Shown: piece by piece, positions 1-6,422 of the stretch
Layout: every line of letters starts with the position of its first letter
Position numbering within the stretch: the stretch's first letter is position 1
DNA from: Caulobacteraceae bacterium
Lineage (GTDB): Bacteria > Pseudomonadota > Alphaproteobacteria > Caulobacterales > Caulobacteraceae
Length of the DNA: 10,836 bases
Assembly: GCA_947456005.1 (NCBI GenBank)
Contig: CANGRP010000060.1
Location: 1-10,836, forward strand
Direction: 5' to 3'
Position numbers and translations under genes: made by a program
Notes under the pieces: generated by a model
Seen by the model: the letters and a program-made list of their open reading frames with translations, nothing else
What the model was told of the DNA's origin: nothing
The model's database searches: none

Positions 1-870
1 CTCGACAGCCTGCCCCCGGACATGGTCCGGGCCGGCTACGTCATGCAGCGCACCAGACAGAACACCGGAGCGCCCAAGGATGTGGGGACCCGCGACCTGC
101 AGGTCGACGGTGGCGCAGGCCCGGTCGGCGCGCGTCTCTACACCCCCGCCGGCGCCCCGGCGGCGACTCCCGGCCTCGTCTATTTCCATGGCGGCGGCTT
201 CGTCATCGGCAACCTCGAGACGCATGACGGGCACTGCCGGCGCCTGGCCGCCTATTCCGGCTGCCGGGTCCTGGCGATCGACTACCGCCTGGCGCCGGAG
301 AATCCCTTTCCCGCCAGCCATGATGACAGCCTGGAAGCGACGAAGTGGGCCATCGACCACGCTTCCGATATCGGCTTCGATCCCACCCGCGTCGGGGTCG
401 GCGGCTGCTCGGCCGGCGGCAACCTCGCCGCCTCCATCGCCATTGACCTGAAGGCGGATCCCTCGCGTCGCCTGGCCTTCCAGATGCTGCTCTATCCCTA
501 CATCTGCCCTGAGACCGAGACCGAGAGCCGCAAGCGGATGGACGGTCCCCTCCTGACCAAGGCCGCCATCGACTGGTTCGTGAAGTGCCTGGCCGCGGAG
601 GGGCACCCACAGATCGACCGCGTCATCCTGGGGTCGAAGGTCGACGTTTCCGAGACGCCCGCCGCCTACGTCGTGACCGCCGGCTACGATCCCCTTCAGG
701 ACGAGGGGCGCGACTACGCCAGGCGGCTCGCGGCCGCTGGCGTACCGGTGCGCCACGTCCACTATCCTGACATGCTGCATGATTTCTACATCATGGGCGA
801 TGTCTCGCCTGCGGTGGAGGTCGCCGCCCGCGAGGCAGGGGAGGCCCTGAAGGCGGCCCTGACCGCCTAA
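1..870 (+). CDS. alpha/beta hydrolase, hormone-sensitive lipase (HSL) family, 5'-truncated by window edge
   Basis: Predicted cytoplasmic carboxylesterase or lipase that hydrolyses ester bonds of small acyl substrates; the actual substrate cannot be read from sequence. The reading frame is open from base 1 and the residues before the first ATG (base 22) look like normal HSL N-terminal sequence, so the true start lies upstream. Counting from that ATG, the oxyanion-hole motif HGGGF is at residues 56-60, the nucleophile elbow GCSAGGN gives Ser130, the acid is Asp223 in YDPLQDEG and the base is His253 in HDF. The DYRLAPE block (residues 87-93) is also diagnostic of the HSL (bacterial type IV) family. 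Stop is TAA at 868-870. It converges on nhaA, with a hairpin between. Family assignment is firm; substrate unknown. Confidence 0.93.
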   Translation, partial: LDSLPPDMVRAGYVMQRTRQNTGAPKDVGTRDLQVDGGAGPVGARLYTPAGAPAATPGLVYFHGGGFVIGNLETHDGHCRRLAAYSGCRVLAIDYRLAPENPFPASHDDSLEATKWAIDHASDIGFDPTRVGVGGCSAGGNLAASIAIDLKADPSRRLAFQMLLYPYICPETETESRKRMDGPLLTKAAIDWFVKCLAAEGHPQIDRVILGSKVDVSETPAAYVVTAGYDPLQDEGRDYARRLAAAGVPVRHVHYPDMLHDFYIMGDVSPAVEVAAREAGEALKAALTA

Positions 871-878
871 TTCTGGCG

Positions 879-903
879 GGCCCGTCTCCGTGCGGGGCGG
901 GCC
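879..903. terminator. GC-rich hairpin between convergent genes, possible terminator
   Basis: Arms 879-888 and 894-903 pair over ten positions (two of them G-T) around a 5-base loop. It begins 8 bases after the esterase stop, and its right arm reaches the first base of the nhaA stop triplet (903-905). There is no T-run on either strand, so it is at best a weak or Rho-assisted terminator. Confidence 0.4.
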
Positions 904-2123
904 TAACTGTGTCCCGCTGTTGTCGTGGGCGCCGCAGAGGTCCCAAGCCTGTCCCGGACCCTCTGGCTCCAGGCGAGAACCGCCATGCCCAGTGCGCCTG
1001 AGAGGATGGACCCGCCGATCACGCCCAGCCGGACCGCGCTCTGCGCGGTCGGGTTGTCAGCATCGAAGGCGAGGGCGCCGATAAACAGGCTCATGGTGAA
1101 GCCGACGCCACAGAGCAGGGCGCAGCCGTAAATCTCCATCCAGGTCGAGTCGGTCGGACGCCGGGCGATCCCAAGTCGGATGGCCAGAACCGAGGCGCCG
1201 AAGACCCCGATCTGCTTGCCGATGAAGAGGCCGGCGGCGATGCCGATCGCCACGGGACTGAGCAGGTTTTCCGCCGACAGCTCCCCGAACGAGAAGCCCG
1301 CCGCTGCAAACGCGAAAACCGGCATGACGCCGTAGGCCACATAGGGGTGCAGGCCATGCATCATTTGCTTGAGCATCCCGGTCTCTCCGGGCCGCCGCGG
1401 TTCGATCGGAATGGTCATGGCCGCCGCCACCCCGGCGATCGACGGGTTCACGCCGCTCTCGAGGGTGAAGGCCCATACGAGGAAGGCCAGGACGCCGAAC
1501 AGGGCGTAGGGGGCGCCCTTCCATCTCCCGGCCAGGGTCATGAGGGCGAGCCCGAAGCCCGCGCCTCCCAGGGCGACGAGGTCGATCTGCTCGGTGAACA
1601 GGGTTGCGATCAGCACCACCGCGCCAAGGTCATCGGCGATGGCGAGGGTCAGCAGGAAGGTCCGCAGGGCCATGGGCAGTCTGGGGCCGGCGATGGCCAG
1701 GGCCGCGAGGGCGAAGGCGATGTCCGTGGCGACGGGCGTCGGCCAGCCCTCAAGGGCCCCCCCGGGCCCCATGTTGAGGGCGAGATAGACGACCGCCGGC
1801 ACGACCATCCCGCCGAGAGCTCCGAGGACGGGGAGGGCCAGTTTGCGCGGGTTCGAGAGCTCACCCCTGAGGATCTCGTACTTGATCTCCAGCCCGACGA
1901 CGAAAAAGAAGATCGTCATCAGCCCGTCCTTGATCCACTTCAGGACCGGCTTCGTGATCTCGAAATCGCCAGCCTGGAAGGTCAGGGGATGCTTGATCAG
2001 GCTGAAATAGTTCGCCGCCCAGGGCGAGTTCGCCAGGAGAATGGCCAGCGCCGCGGCCAGGGCCAGCACCAGGCCAGAGGCGGCCTCGGTTTTCAGGAAG
2101 TCCAGGTTGATCTTGCGACTCAT
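903..2123 (-). CDS. nhaA: Na+/H+ antiporter NhaA
   Basis: Inner-membrane electrogenic antiporter that expels one Na+ (or Li+) in exchange for two H+, used in pH and sodium homeostasis. The 406-residue length is slightly above the E. coli protein (388). The ion-binding pair is present as Asp164-Asp165 in IADDLGAVV. The TM4 unwound-helix motif is ATDIAFAL with Asp134, matching E. coli Asp133. Lys303 in FIGKQIG matches E. coli Lys300, and the pH-sensor region VGLEIKYE carries Glu79. About 12 hydrophobic segments are visible. ATG start at 2121-2123 is preceded by a strong GGAGGAG ribosome site. Divergent from selO with 80 bases between; stop TAG at 903-905. Confidence 0.97.
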   Translation of the reverse strand: MSRKINLDFLKTEAASGLVLALAAALAILLANSPWAANYFSLIKHPLTFQAGDFEITKPVLKWIKDGLMTIFFFVVGLEIKYEILRGELSNPRKLALPVLGALGGMVVPAVVYLALNMGPGGALEGWPTPVATDIAFALAALAIAGPRLPMALRTFLLTLAIADDLGAVVLIATLFTEQIDLVALGGAGFGLALMTLAGRWKGAPYALFGVLAFLVWAFTLESGVNPSIAGVAAAMTIPIEPRRPGETGMLKQMMHGLHPYVAYGVMPVFAFAAAGFSFGELSAENLLSPVAIGIAAGLFIGKQIGVFGASVLAIRLGIARRPTDSTWMEIYGCALLCGVGFTMSLFIGALAFDADNPTAQSAVRLGVIGGSILSGALGMAVLAWSQRVRDRLGTSAAPTTTAGHS

Positions 2124-2162
2124 GCTCCTCCGGTTAGCACGCGAAGGGCGATTGGCAAGGAT

Positions 2163-2178
2163 CAGGTCTTGCGACCTG
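2163..2178. promoter_or_regulatory. inverted repeat in the nhaA/selO divergent intergenic region
   Basis: CAGGTC-TTGC-GACCTG is a perfect 6-base inverted repeat with a 4-base centre in the only non-coding gap between the divergent genes. It could be an operator or a small hairpin in the selO leader. No convincing -35/-10 pair was found beside it. Confidence 0.3.
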
Positions 2179-2203
2179 GCGGCGTCGCGGTCATTTCGGG
2201 CCC

Positions 2204-3628
2204 ATGGCCTTTTCTCCCCAGTATGCTCCCGATCCTTGCCTCCCGCGTCTCGGCCCCGACTTCGCCGATCCGGTCCGGGCTGCAGACTTTCCCCGGCTGG
2301 ACCTGCGTTGGCGAAACGACCGCGCAGCGGCGAGCGTCGGGCTGGCCGAACTCAACGATGAGGAGTGGGCCGATCACTTCGGCCGGTTCCAGCCGCTTCC
2401 CGGCAATCTGCCCGATCCCCTGGCCCAGCGGTATCACGGACACCAGTTCCGGGTTTACAACCCCGATCTCGGCGATGGCCGGGGCTTCACCTTCGCCCAG
2501 CTGCGCGAGGCCGGCTCCAGCCGCCTCCTCGATCTCGCCACCAAGGGATCCGGCGTCACGCCCTGGTCGCGCAGTGGGGACGGGCGACTGACCCTCAAGG
2601 GCGGCGTGCGCGAGGTGCTGGCGGCGGGCTTCCTCGAGGCCCTGGGCGTTCCCACCTCCCGCGCCTTCTCCCTTATTGAGACTGGCGAGGCCCTGGTGCG
2701 GCAGGACGAGCCGAGCCCCACGCGCTCTGCGGTCCTGGTCCGGCTGAGCCACAGCCACATCCGGTTCGGAACCTTCCAGAGGCCGGCGGCCCTGGAGCGC
2801 CCGGACCTGGTCCGCCGGCTGGTGGACTACACCCTGGAGCTCTACTTCCCCGACAGGATGGGCGAGGCGGATCTTGGCGCGGCCCTGCTGGACGAGGCCT
2901 GCCGGGGCGCCGCCCGCCTGACAGCTTCATGGATGGCCGCAGGCTTCGTGCATGGGGTCCTGAACACCGACAACATGAACATCACCGGGGAGAGCTTCGA
3001 CTACGGGCCTTACCGGTTCCTGCCGCACAGCGATCCCAACTTCGTCGCCGCCTACTTCGACCATGCGGGCCTCTACAGCTTTGGCCGACAGCCGGAGGCG
3101 GTCTTCTGGAACCTGCGCCAGCTGGCGGGATGTCTCCTGATGGCGGGGTCGCCCGAGGACGCGCTGGTGGAGGTCCTGAATGGCTTCGGTGACCTCTACC
3201 GGGAGGCGCTGGCCAGGGCGGTGGTGCGGCGCCTGGGCCTGACCTGCCGGGGGAATGGCTCGGACGCCCGGCTGGTCAGCGCCGCCTTCGCCGCCCTGGC
3301 GGCGGGCGGGGCGGAAATCCGCTGGGAGCCGTTCTTCTACGACTGGTTTTGCGGCGATGAGGCCCGGGCCCTCGCCGGGCCCCGGGGAGAGATCTACCGC
3401 AGGCCGGAGTTCGAGGACTTTCGCCGAGAGGTGGCCGGTGCTGAGCCAGACCGTCCTGGGCGGCTGGACCACCCGTTCTTCCGCCGTGAGACTCCGGCCG
3501 AACTCCTCATCGACCGCATCGAGGCGATCTGGGCGCCCATCGCCGCCTCGGATGACTGGTCCCTCTTCAACTCCGCCATGGCGGAGATCGAGGAGGCCAG
3601 GACGGCCTGGGGGCTTCAGCCAGGCTGA
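2204..3628 (+). CDS. selO: protein adenylyltransferase SelO (YdiU family)
   Basis: Pseudokinase-fold enzyme that binds ATP in inverted orientation and transfers AMP to Ser/Thr/Tyr of target proteins, linked in E. coli and yeast to redox protein control. The length of 474 residues is near the E. coli protein (478). Visible motifs in order: RYHGHQF at 76-82, the ATP-loop region LATKGSG with Lys114, WSRSGDGR at 121-128, LSHSHIRFGTFQR at 181-193, and the metal/catalytic block HGVLNTDNM at 250-258 with Asn254, Asp256 and Asn257, followed by DYGP. The YGPYRFLPHSDPNF segment is the alphaproteobacterial variant of the usual YGPFGF form. No selenocysteine codon is involved. The ATG at 2204 gives the family N-terminus; its ribosome site is weak. 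The 3' end overlaps the convergent transporter gene by 13 bases. Confidence 0.95.
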   Translation: MAFSPQYAPDPCLPRLGPDFADPVRAADFPRLDLRWRNDRAAASVGLAELNDEEWADHFGRFQPLPGNLPDPLAQRYHGHQFRVYNPDLGDGRGFTFAQLREAGSSRLLDLATKGSGVTPWSRSGDGRLTLKGGVREVLAAGFLEALGVPTSRAFSLIETGEALVRQDEPSPTRSAVLVRLSHSHIRFGTFQRPAALERPDLVRRLVDYTLELYFPDRMGEADLGAALLDEACRGAARLTASWMAAGFVHGVLNTDNMNITGESFDYGPYRFLPHSDPNFVAAYFDHAGLYSFGRQPEAVFWNLRQLAGCLLMAGSPEDALVEVLNGFGDLYREALARAVVRRLGLTCRGNGSDARLVSAAFAALAAGGAEIRWEPFFYDWFCGDEARALAGPRGEIYRRPEFEDFRREVAGAEPDRPGRLDHPFFRRETPAELLIDRIEAIWAPIAASDDWSLFNSAMAEIEEARTAWGLQPG

Positions 3629-4467
3629 GCGGCCGGGCGCGCCGCCCGCTGGGCCAGGATGACCCCGGTCAGGGCGATGGCGCCGCCCAGCATCTGGCCG
3701 GGTCCGAAGACCTCTCCGAAGAGTAACCAGCCAAGGACCGTCGCCACCACCGGCTGGACCAGGACGACGACCGAGGTGACCGAGGCGGGCAACCGGCCCA
3801 GCGCCCAGGCGATGGCGCCCTGTCCAGTCACGTGCATGATCCCAAGACCCACGCAGGCGGCCCAACCGCCGGGCGTCGCCGGCGTCAGGCGTTCGCCCAG
3901 CAGGCCTGAAGCCGCCAGAAGCAAGGGCGCGGCGGTGAGGCTGGACCAGAACATGACCTGGGCGGCGCCCCGGGTCCGCCGTGCGTTCTGCACCGCCAGG
4001 AAGTAGAGGGCGTACCAGACGGCCGTCATGGCCGAGAAGGCGTCTCCGAGGGCGGGGTTGACCCCCGGCAGGCCCGGGTCGCGCGCCAGGGTCATGAGGC
4101 AGGCGCCGCCGACAGCCAGAGCGACCGCGGCCAGGAAGAGGGGGCGGACCCTCTCGCGAAAGACAAGCCAGGCCACGCCAGTCACGATCACCGGCGTCAG
4201 GTTGGACAGGATGGTCGCCTTGGCCACGGAGGTCAGGGCGATCCCGTAGTGCCAGAAGGCCAGGTCCAGCGCGAAGGCGGCCCCGGCGAGCCCGAGCACC
4301 CATCCTGGCGGACCAATGCCCCCGCTCTCCCGGCGCGCGAGCAGCGCCAGCAGGGGCAGGGCGAAGAGCATGCGCCAGAACCCGACCGCGGCGGGCCCCG
4401 CATCGGCCAGGCGCACGAGGATGGGGGCGAGGCCGATGATGCAGGCGCCGGCGACGAGTACGATCAT
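3616..4467 (-). CDS. EamA/DMT-superfamily transporter, drug/metabolite exporter type
   Basis: Polytopic inner-membrane protein of 283 residues with about ten hydrophobic helices in two tandem EamA repeats (the first begins near the N-terminus, the second after the residues following the central NARRTRG loop). Substrate cannot be predicted. The first-helix stretch with SVAKATILSNLTPV and the second-half SVVVLVQPVVATVLG are typical of the family. A longer frame opens at 4608, but the first 47 residues are polar, overlap gluQRS and lack membrane character, so I place the start at the ATG at 4465-4467, 28 bases after the gluQRS stop. No good ribosome site precedes it, which suggests coupling to upstream translation. 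The stop overlaps the selO 3' end by 13 bases. Last gene of the probable tetR-gluQRS-eamA unit. Confidence 0.88.
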   Translation of the reverse strand: MIVLVAGACIIGLAPILVRLADAGPAAVGFWRMLFALPLLALLARRESGGIGPPGWVLGLAGAAFALDLAFWHYGIALTSVAKATILSNLTPVIVTGVAWLVFRERVRPLFLAAVALAVGGACLMTLARDPGLPGVNPALGDAFSAMTAVWYALYFLAVQNARRTRGAAQVMFWSSLTAAPLLLAASGLLGERLTPATPGGWAACVGLGIMHVTGQGAIAWALGRLPASVTSVVVLVQPVVATVLGWLLFGEVFGPGQMLGGAIALTGVILAQRAARPAAQPG

Positions 4468-4495
4468 GGCGGTGCGGCGTTCCGCGCCGCCGCTC

Positions 4496-5347
4496 TCAGC
4501 GATCTCCGTCAAGGTCGAGCTCCGCGATAAGCCGGTCCGGGCTGACGCCCTGTTCGCGAAGCGCCTGCAGGGTCTCCGCACGATCCCGCTTGGCGTAGCG
4601 CTTTCCATCGGGTCCGACCAGCAGCCGGTGGTGTTGATAGATGGGCTCTGGCAACCCCAGCAGGACCTGGAGCAATCGCTGGACGTGGGTCGCTCCGAAG
4701 AGGTCGTAGCCTCTGACCACCGTCGTGACCTCCTGGAAGGCGTCGTCCACGACCACGGCGAGGTGGTAGGCCACGCCTATGTCCCTGCGGGCCAGGACAA
4801 TATCCCCGGACGAGTCGGGCTGGGCGACCTGGCGCCCGGTCTCACCGGCAGGTCCCGCCCCGGTCTCGAGGAAGCTGAGGGGACCCGTGCGTTCCGCCGC
4901 CGCACGGGCATCGAGTCGCCAGGCGAACGCCTCGCCTGCTGCGAGGCGGGCCGCCTCCTCCTGTTCCGGCAAGCGCTCGCCGAAGAACACGATCTCGTCC
5001 CCGTGTGGCGCCCGGGTCATGGCGTCGGCCACCTCACGCCGCGTCCGAAAGCAGCGATAGGCGAGCCCCTCCTCGGCCAGGCGGGCCAACGCCGCCTCGT
5101 AGGCCGCCCCGCGTCCGGACTGGCGAAGCACCGGACCGTCCCAGTCCACACCCAGCCAGGCGAGGTCCTCAAGGATCCCAGCCTCGAATTCCGGGCGACA
5201 ACGGACCCTGTCAATGTCCTCGATCCGCAGCCGGAAGGCGCCCTTGGCCGCCCTGCAGGCGCGCCAGGACATCAGAGCCGAAAAGGCATGACCCCGATGA
5301 AGACGCCCGGTGGGCGAGGGCGCGAACCTGAAGACCGGCCCCGCCAC
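4496..5347 (-). CDS. gluQRS: glutamyl-Q tRNA(Asp) synthetase
   Basis: Truncated glutamyl-tRNA synthetase paralogue (YadB family) that activates glutamate and attaches it to the queuosine base at position 34 of tRNA-Asp. The 283 residues contain only the catalytic domain, as expected; the anticodon-binding domain is missing in this family. Motifs: FAPSPTG at 8-14, HIGH-like HRGH at 17-20, RIEDID at 41-46, VVVDDAFQEVT at 198-208, and the KMSKS-like KRYAKRD at 249-255. Of the Cys-rich zinc site known in E. coli only Cys99 (CFR) is evident. GTG start at 5345-5347 is the only usable one, because an in-frame stop (that of tetR) lies just four codons upstream. No ribosome site is visible, so translation probably depends on tetR. 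Confidence 0.94.
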   Translation of the reverse strand: MAGPVFRFAPSPTGRLHRGHAFSALMSWRACRAAKGAFRLRIEDIDRVRCRPEFEAGILEDLAWLGVDWDGPVLRQSGRGAAYEAALARLAEEGLAYRCFRTRREVADAMTRAPHGDEIVFFGERLPEQEEAARLAAGEAFAWRLDARAAAERTGPLSFLETGAGPAGETGRQVAQPDSSGDIVLARRDIGVAYHLAVVVDDAFQEVTTVVRGYDLFGATHVQRLLQVLLGLPEPIYQHHRLLVGPDGKRYAKRDRAETLQALREQGVSPDRLIAELDLDGDR

Positions 5348-5356
5348 GTCAGGTTG

Positions 5357-5989
5357 TCAGCTGGCGGTGACAGCGGATCTCGGACGGAACAGGTCCAGCT
5401 GGCTGAAGATGGCCTGCAGGAAGGCTGCCTCCCCGCCGAGGTGCGCCTGAAGGGGCGCGAACTCCTTGAACCCGACCATCTCGGCGACCCCGTGGGCGGC
5501 GCACCAGATGGCGACCGCGGCAAGCTCCAGGCCGACTTCGTCCCTGGGGTCGATCCCGGACTCCACGAGGGTGTCGCAGACCAGGCGGTAGGCGCCCTCG
5601 TCGCGCAGCTTCTCCGGCATGGACTCGTGGCTTTGGCTGCAGTCGAACATCACGCGGTAGATGGCGGGGTTCATCTTGGCGAACTGCACATAGGCGACGC
5701 CCAGGGTAACCAGTCGATCCCGCCCGGTCGCAGCTTCGGCGAGGGCGGCTCTCATCTGCACCGCAAGCTGGTCCCATCCCTCAATGGCGAGGGCGTCGAG
5801 CAGTTCGCTCTTGTCTCGGAAGTGATGATAGGGGGCGGCCGGGCTGACACCCGCCTCCCGCGCCACCGCCCTCAGGGAGATGCTCGCGCCGCCTTCAACC
5901 TCCAGGAGTCGCCGACCGGCGTCGACAAGGGCGCGCCGCAAGTCGCCGTGGTGATAGGGGCGGGCTTCAGTCAGTTGGGCCTGTTCCAT
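5357..5989 (-). CDS. TetR/AcrR-family transcriptional regulator with WHG-type C-terminal domain
   Basis: DNA-binding repressor of 210 residues. The N-terminal helix-turn-helix spans about residues 38-57 (SLRAVAREAGVSPAAPYHHF), the classic TetR recognition region. The C-terminal ligand domain has the signature W162-C-A-A-H166-G167, typical of the WHG (TetR_C) group; the ligand is unknown. ATG start at 5987-5989 has no ribosome site upstream, and a promoter-like CCCCATTA lies only 10 bases before it on its strand, so the message may be leaderless. It is followed 9 bases later by gluQRS in the same reading frame. It faces the first small-peptide unit across a 127-base gap and may control itself and that promoter; this last point is inference from position. 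Confidence 0.93.
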   Translation of the reverse strand: MEQAQLTEARPYHHGDLRRALVDAGRRLLEVEGGASISLRAVAREAGVSPAAPYHHFRDKSELLDALAIEGWDQLAVQMRAALAEAATGRDRLVTLGVAYVQFAKMNPAIYRVMFDCSQSHESMPEKLRDEGAYRLVCDTLVESGIDPRDEVGLELAAVAIWCAAHGVAEMVGFKEFAPLQAHLGGEAAFLQAIFSQLDLFRPRSAVTAS

Positions 5990-6000
5990 GAAATCTCAGT

Positions 6001-6057
6001 AATGGGGAACAAAATCCGGGGCAAGCCAATCTTGACAACGATCAGATTATCCCCATT
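6001..6057. promoter_or_regulatory. inverted repeat AATGGGGA / TCCCCATT flanking the divergent promoter region
   Basis: AATGGGGA at 6001-6008 and its perfect complement TCCCCATT at 6050-6057 lie in inverted orientation with 41 bases between, in the tetR/small-ORF gap. Two readings fit. They may be regulator half-sites that bring both promoters under one protein. Or each may be the -10 of a heat-shock-like promoter (CCCCAT) pointing outwards, one to tetR and one to the small gene. Confidence 0.45.
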
Positions 6058-6058
6058 T
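6031..6058 (+). promoter_or_regulatory. candidate sigma-32 (RpoH) heat-shock promoter of small-peptide unit 1
   Basis: CTTGAC at 6031-6036, a 14-base spacer, then CCCCATTT at 6051-6058. The known E. coli RpoH consensus is CTTGAA, 13-14 bases, CCCCATnT, so only one base of the -35 differs and the spacing is right. The expected start site near 6065 falls just before the leader hairpin. A housekeeping promoter using TTGACA at 6032 is possible, but no good -10 is present at 16-18 bases. Confidence 0.55.
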
Positions 6059-6070
6059 CGCAGGTGCAGC

Positions 6071-6097
6071 AAAAAAACGGCCCCGCTCCCCCGGGGC
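6071..6097 (-). terminator. leader hairpin of unit 1; on the minus strand a candidate intrinsic terminator
   Basis: GCCCCG at 6080-6085 pairs with CGGGGC at 6092-6097 around a six-base loop (ctcccc). In the sense direction it is a hairpin at the expected 5' end of the small mRNA, 19 bases before the ATG. On the minus strand the same stem is followed by CG and seven T residues (6077-6071), the layout of an intrinsic terminator. It would end RNA transcribed antisense to the small gene before it reaches tetR. Confidence 0.5.
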
Positions 6098-6116
6098 GCT
6101 AACTTGAAGGTGTGTC

Positions 6117-6224
6117 ATGTCTCTCGTGTTTGTCGTTCGTCTCATCGATCGTCTGACTCCGGCCTATCTCCTGGCCCTCGTCTTCCCCCTGGCCCTCGCC
6201 TCGCTGGCGTCGTTCACGGGATAG
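6117..6224 (+). CDS. small hydrophobic membrane peptide, 35 aa, LIDR-motif family (copy 1)
   Basis: Unrecognised. ATG at 6117 is preceded by GAAGG with 6-base spacing, and the ORF ends in TAG at 6222-6224. The N-terminal part carries Arg8, Asp11 and Arg12 (motif LIDR at 9-12), followed by a membrane-length hydrophobic stretch at about residues 17-33 rich in Leu, Ala and Val, with Pro24 in the middle. The charge pattern predicts N-terminus inside. It has its own promoter and terminator, and a diverged paralogue follows at 6423. About 25 of 34 codons after the ATG end in G or C, somewhat below neighbouring genes. It could be a stress-related membrane peptide, a type I toxin or a small accessory subunit. 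It is not an obvious CydX or KdpF. A regulatory leader peptide is less likely, because no biosynthetic gene follows. Confidence 0.68.
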   Translation: MSLVFVVRLIDRLTPAYLLALVFPLALASLASFTG

Positions 6225-6236
6225 GCCTCTGGCCTA
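6222..6236 (+). other. stop-codon hairpin of small ORF 1
   Basis: TAGGCC-TCT-GGCCTA is a perfect 6-base stem with a 3-base loop; its left arm starts with the TAG stop codon. It sits 6 bases ahead of the terminator hairpin, giving two stacked hairpins at the 3' end of the transcript. Confidence 0.45.
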
Positions 6237-6242
6237 CGGCGC

Positions 6243-6270
6243 AAAGGGCCCCTCTCCGGGGCCCTTTTTT
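6243..6270 (+). terminator. intrinsic terminator of small-peptide unit 1
   Basis: GGGCCCC (6246-6252), loop TCTCC, GGGGCCC (6258-6264), then six T residues. The three A residues before the stem can pair with the first three T residues, giving a 10-base perfect stem. Very strong for the plus strand. Confidence 0.9.
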
Positions 6271-6320
6271 GTTGCCCGTCGTGCAGGGCCGGACGGGAGG
6301 AGGAACCTCCCTGAACATTT

Positions 6321-6364
6321 CTTGAAAAAAGTATCTTTACACTGCTCAGATGTCTGGTATCTAA
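6321..6364 (+). promoter_or_regulatory. AT-rich promoter region of small-peptide unit 2
   Basis: CTTTACA at 6335-6341, 4 bases, TCAGAT at 6346-6351, then TATCTA at 6358-6363 (TTTACA with 16-base spacing). This copies the block CTTGACA-N4-TCAGAT of unit 1, but CCCCAT is replaced by TGGTAT, so the heat-shock -10 is lost. A second -35-like CTTGAAA lies at 6321-6327. CAGATGTCTG at 6347-6356 is a small inverted repeat that could be an operator. The exact -35/-10 pair cannot be decided by eye. Confidence 0.45.
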
Positions 6365-6383
6365 GCGGTGTTCAAATCGAACG

Positions 6384-6398
6384 CCCGCTCCCCACGGG
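6384..6398 (+). other. leader hairpin of small-peptide unit 2
   Basis: CCCG at 6384-6387 pairs with CGGG at 6395-6398 around a C-rich loop. Outer GAAC and GTTC segments (6379-6382 and 6398-6402, roughly) can extend the stem with a bulge. The sequence CCCGCTCCCCACGGG differs from the unit 1 leader hairpin core by one inserted A. Unlike unit 1, the minus strand lacks a long T-run here. Confidence 0.45.
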
Positions 6399-6422
6399 TT
6401 CACCAAGAGAAGGTTTACGTCC

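Noticed and set aside
1347..2591. 414-codon open frame on the plus strand
   Set aside because: Antisense to nhaA and out of frame with selO; the product is Gly/Glu/Gln-rich with no family resemblance.
2927..4303. 458-codon open frame on the minus strand
   Set aside because: Runs antisense through selO and out of frame through the EamA gene, both well supported.
6117..6270. Amino-acid biosynthesis attenuator (Leu/Val-rich leader peptide plus terminator)
   Set aside because: The next genes are a second copy of the unit and an HNH protein, not a biosynthetic operon; there is no run of one control codon and no clear antiterminator alternative. The shared LIDR motif in two copies suggests a functional peptide instead.
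4316..6325. 669-codon open frame on the plus strand
   Set aside because: It is antisense to eamA, gluQRS and tetR, whose family motifs are clear on the other strand; low-complexity Arg/Gly/Pro-rich product and crossing of the small-unit 1 promoter and terminator mark it as a GC-rich shadow.
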